Positions 6,166-7,497 of a stretch of DNA of 7,497 nt are shown here, piece after piece (position 1 is the first letter of the stretch; the number at the start of each line of letters is the position of its first letter). The notes beneath the pieces were generated by a model. The model saw nothing but the letters and a program-made list of their open reading frames with translations, did not search any database and was not told the DNA's origin. Position numbers and translations under genes: made by a program. The DNA is taken from assembly GCA_937884235.1 (NCBI GenBank), contig CALGBT010000435.1:1-7497 (forward strand). The letters run 5' to 3'. The stretch comes from an uncultured Pseudomonadota bacterium. Lineage in GTDB: Bacteria > Myxococcota_A > UBA9042 > CAIXZC01.

Positions 6166-6884
6166 AGGATTACTGGGATCGACTCGACAATCCTGGCGCC
6201 CTCGCAGCTGACTGCCGCTCGATAGGCCAGAGGCACAACCCCCTGCCGCACCGCGTCCCGCAAAACCGCGCCGAAATGGGGATCAATGTGGTCTGCCGGG
6301 GATAGCCCTTCACCACCTGGACGTTGCACCACGAACACCGCAAACGCATCAGCCATGCCCGCCGCCTTCAGCCGTGTCAACTCCTGCAGGTGCCTTGCCC
6401 CACGCGCCGTCACTGCGTCCGGAAAGTAGAGCCTACCATTCTCCACCAAAGTCACATTCTTCAACTCCACAAAAGCCGGCCGAGGCCCCTCCAACTCAAC
6501 GTCAAGACGAGAACCTGGGGCCACGGTAACCTCGGTCCGCCGTAGTCGATAGTCCTCGAGCCCCGCCAGCCCACGGCGCGCCAGCGCCGCCACAAAGAGC
6601 TTGCCGGGCATGGCCGTGTCAACGCCAACAAGGCCACCTGAAGAGGCCTCAATCAGCACTAGAGAATACTTTAGCTTTCTGCTCGGATTGTCCGATTTTG
6701 ACAGCCAAATCCGACTTCCCGGGTCACTACACGTTCGCATCGTCCCGGTATTATTCGTATGGGCTTCTACGATTGACCCATCGGGCCAACAGGCGAGCAC
6801 TACGAAACGATTCCTGCGCTGCACCAATTCTGCTTCCAGCAGTGGCGGAAAGGTCACATCAAGCGGCGGGTCGAGCACAACCAT
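6162..6884 (-). CDS. sfsA: SfsA family DNA/RNA nuclease-like protein
   Basis: 240 residues, close to the usual length of about 235. SfsA motifs appear in order: RRNRFVV (23-29), AHTNNTGTM (41-49), NPSRKLKYSLVLIE (66-79), VDTAMPGKL (88-96), FVELKNVTL (138-146) and FPDAVTARGARHLQEL (154-169). The N-terminal part is the OB-fold-like half; the C-terminal half resembles PD-(D/E)XK nucleases, with D128, E140 and K142 as likely active-site residues. The family name comes from an effect on sugar fermentation in E. coli, and nuclease activity has been proposed. AAGGAG (6893-6888) precedes the ATG at only three bases, so a GTG at codon 3 (nine bases away) is an alternative start. The gene converges on the large lipoprotein gene, and the two stop codons share CTAG. 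It shows no functional link with its neighbours. Confidence 0.95.
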   Translation of the reverse strand: MVVLDPPLDVTFPPLLEAELVQRRNRFVVLACWPDGSIVEAHTNNTGTMRTCSDPGSRIWLSKSDNPSRKLKYSLVLIEASSGGLVGVDTAMPGKLFVAALARRGLAGLEDYRLRRTEVTVAPGSRLDVELEGPRPAFVELKNVTLVENGRLYFPDAVTARGARHLQELTRLKAAGMADAFAVFVVQRPGGEGLSPADHIDPHFGAVLRDAVRQGVVPLAYRAAVSCEGARIVESIPVIL

Positions 6885-6906
6885 GGTCTCCTTCTGTTGA
6901 ACGCAA

Positions 6907-6935
6907 AGCCTAGGCAGGGTTTGCCCTTAAATCAA
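6907..6935 (-). promoter_or_regulatory. Weak promoter candidate for sfsA
   Basis: Minus strand TTGATT (6935-6930, four of six consensus matches) and TAGGCT (6912-6907, only three of six) with a 17-base spacer. The start would fall near 6900, giving a very short leader that still contains the ribosome binding site. It overlaps the GCCTAGGC palindrome at 6908-6915, which could be an operator but could also be chance. Confidence 0.25.
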
Positions 6936-6970
6936 CAATGCCCGGCTGCAAATGCAGCCGGGCACGTTGA
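6932..6970 (-). terminator. Stable hairpin, probable rho-independent terminator on the minus strand
   Basis: The 12-base arms 6939-6950 and 6953-6964 are perfect inverted repeats (TGCCCGGCTGCA), giving an 11-bp GC-rich stem with a four-base loop. An outer stem TCAAC/GTTGA (6932-6936 with 6966-6970) extends it across a small internal loop. On the minus strand the stem is followed by TTGTTGATTT, a moderate U-rich tail; on the plus strand no T-run follows. It would end transcripts arriving from the right-edge gene before sfsA. The outer pairing, and the short ORF on the other strand just beyond it, leave a regulatory role possible. Confidence 0.5.
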
Positions 6971-6990
6971 AGTAGGAAGGAGAAGAAACC

Positions 6991-7062
6991 ATGAAAACCA
7001 GGCCGCGAGGCCTGCACGGCAACCGGGAATGCTCTGGCCTTCATCCCCAGCCACACGTTTGA
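6991..7062 (+). CDS. Possible 23-residue peptide (tentative)
   Basis: ATG AAA ACC opens a 23-codon frame ending at TGA 7060-7062. AGGAAGGAG (6974-6982) precedes it with eight bases between GGAG and ATG, one of the best ribosome binding sites in the window. It lies immediately after the strong hairpin. The peptide (starting MKTRPRGLHG) has no signal, membrane segment or recognisable motif, and no promoter is apparent on this strand. It could be a leader peptide, a decayed gene start or chance. Confidence 0.25.
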   Translation: MKTRPRGLHGNRECSGLHPQPHV

Positions 7063-7155
7063 AAAAAGCAGATTTCAATGGGCAAGGGAAAAGCTCCGTC
7101 ACACCACGGCCAACCGCACCGCCTGCCCTTCCACCCGCTCAAAACAGAGATAGGA

Positions 7156-7172
7156 ACTCCCCGTGAGGGAGT
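7156..7172 (-). terminator. Weak terminator-like hairpin after the right-edge gene
   Basis: ACTCCC (7156-7161) and GGGAGT (7167-7172) form a six-base stem with a five-base loop, about 35 bases after the stop of the right-edge gene. On the minus strand the tail is TCCTATCTCTGTTTTG, pyrimidine-rich but not a clean U-run. An alternative plus-strand stem, AAGGG/CCCTT (7174-7178 with 7186-7190), is followed by TTCTTT. Either is weak. Confidence 0.25.
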
Positions 7173-7205
7173 CAAGGGGGGGGAGCCCTTTTCTTTCGAC
7201 GACCG

Positions 7206-7497
7206 TCAGGAGACGAAGAGGAAGTGCTCCCAGCATTTCAACTGGTGGTGCCCCATGAACTCCCTTACCCGCTCTTTGGCCGGGCGCCGTCCAAGGGCCA
7301 CCAGGCAGATGGGGCTGGGGTGCGCCGGGAGGTCGTATAGAGAAACTACGGGCGCACCGAAAAGCTCTCTACCCAAGAGGCGCTTTGCGAAATCATAGAT
7401 CCGGACAATGGGAATCCCAGCTGCCGCTAGCTGCCTCATGAGGCGACGTCCCGTGGGTCCCGCCCCCCAAACCTGAACGCCCGCCCGCACTCCCGGC
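7206..7497 (-). CDS. C-terminal part of a probable family 2 glycosyltransferase; N-terminus beyond the right edge
   Basis: About 97 codons are visible, and the frame remains open to position 7497. The GTG at 7490 is an internal codon more likely than the true start. The visible part is a Rossmann-like domain: VQVWGAGPTGRRLMRQL provides a beta strand and GxGxxG loop, then IPIVRIYDFAKRLLGRELFG and a GAPVVSLYDLP segment. It ends in LVALGRRPAKERVREF and EHFLFVS. From memory this matches the tail domain of some family 2 glycosyltransferases of deltaproteobacteria, where the matching segments read D-x-D-P-R-K-I-G-R and D-F-L-C-V-A. Similar domains occur in sugar acetyltransferases of the PglD type and at the end of some C-methyltransferases, so the catalytic identity is unproven. 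The catalytic domain would lie off the window. It is on the same strand as sfsA, but 321 bases and a probable terminator separate them. Confidence 0.6.
   Translation of the reverse strand, partial: PGVRAGVQVWGAGPTGRRLMRQLAAAGIPIVRIYDFAKRLLGRELFGAPVVSLYDLPAHPSPICLVALGRRPAKERVREFMGHHQLKCWEHFLFVS

Larger units (their letters stand above)
6885..7205. other. 321-bp intergenic region with hairpins and no recognised gene
   Basis: Between sfsA and the right-edge gene. It contains a weak sfsA promoter candidate, a very stable hairpin (6932-6970), a well-spaced Shine-Dalgarno before a 23-codon ORF on the plus strand, and a small hairpin CAGGCC-GCGA-GGCCTG (6999-7014) with a GNRA-type loop. There is also a run of eight G (7176-7183) and a short hairpin near 7156-7172. 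I recognise no tRNA, RNase P, SRP RNA, tmRNA or known riboswitch. ACGCAAAGCC at 6901-6910 resembles a core piece of the c-di-GMP-I riboswitch, but the surrounding helices are absent. Longer frames crossing the region look like shadows. Confidence 0.6.

Noticed and set aside
6901..6964. c-di-GMP-I riboswitch suggested by ACGCAAAGCC
   Set aside because: The preceding GNRA-capped helix and closing helix of that class cannot be formed here; only the short core string matches.
6897..7166. 89-residue plus-strand open frame across the intergenic region
   Set aside because: Low-complexity Pro/Ala/Arg-rich translation, no ribosome binding site, and it runs through a strong hairpin.
7078..7398. 106-residue plus-strand open frame
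   Set aside because: Overlaps the right-edge gene on the opposite strand and has no motif or ribosome binding site.

Overview
The window reads as GC-rich chromosomal DNA from a Gram-negative bacterium of the Myxococcota / former Deltaproteobacteria type. This is inferred from protein style: cysteine-rich lipoproteins, a CGDDGCGG knot, MopE-type Cys/Asp repeats joined to thrombospondin type-3 calcium repeats, FG-GAP/VCBS propeller motifs and a PPC-like C-terminal domain. No 16S rRNA or other lineage marker is present, so the placement stays an inference.

Layout. Positions 1-1535 hold two minus-strand lipoprotein genes in tandem. The left one (start at 620) runs off the left edge, and the other spans 726-1535. 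A 142-bp divergent intergenic region (1536-1677) carries two back-to-back sigma70-like promoters whose -35 boxes share one base. Rightward from it, 1678-6165 encodes one 1495-residue modular lipoprotein. In order it has a lipobox, a 17-cysteine module, three exact 93-residue TSP3/MopE super-repeats, five 66-80-residue MopE repeats, a calcium-type beta-propeller and a PPC-like domain. It ends at 6165, and its stop codon overlaps the stop of a convergent minus-strand sfsA gene (6162-6884) in the tetranucleotide CTAG. A 321-bp non-coding stretch (6885-7205) contains a strong hairpin and a possible 23-codon ORF with an excellent ribosome binding site. The right end (7206-7497) is the C-terminal part of a minus-strand protein with a Rossmann-like GAGPTG motif, most like the tail domain of a family 2 glycosyltransferase.

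How the genes relate. All three left-hand products are predicted exported, lipid-anchored and disulfide-rich. The truncated protein and the 1495-residue protein share a module in which 17 consecutive cysteines have almost identical spacing, so they are paralogues. The middle protein is built from two tandem copies of a different ten-cysteine domain. Together they look like a cell-surface lipoprotein cluster, probably calcium-dependent and possibly adhesive or matrix-associated, but no enzymatic activity can be read from the sequence. sfsA and the putative glycosyltransferase look unrelated to the cluster.
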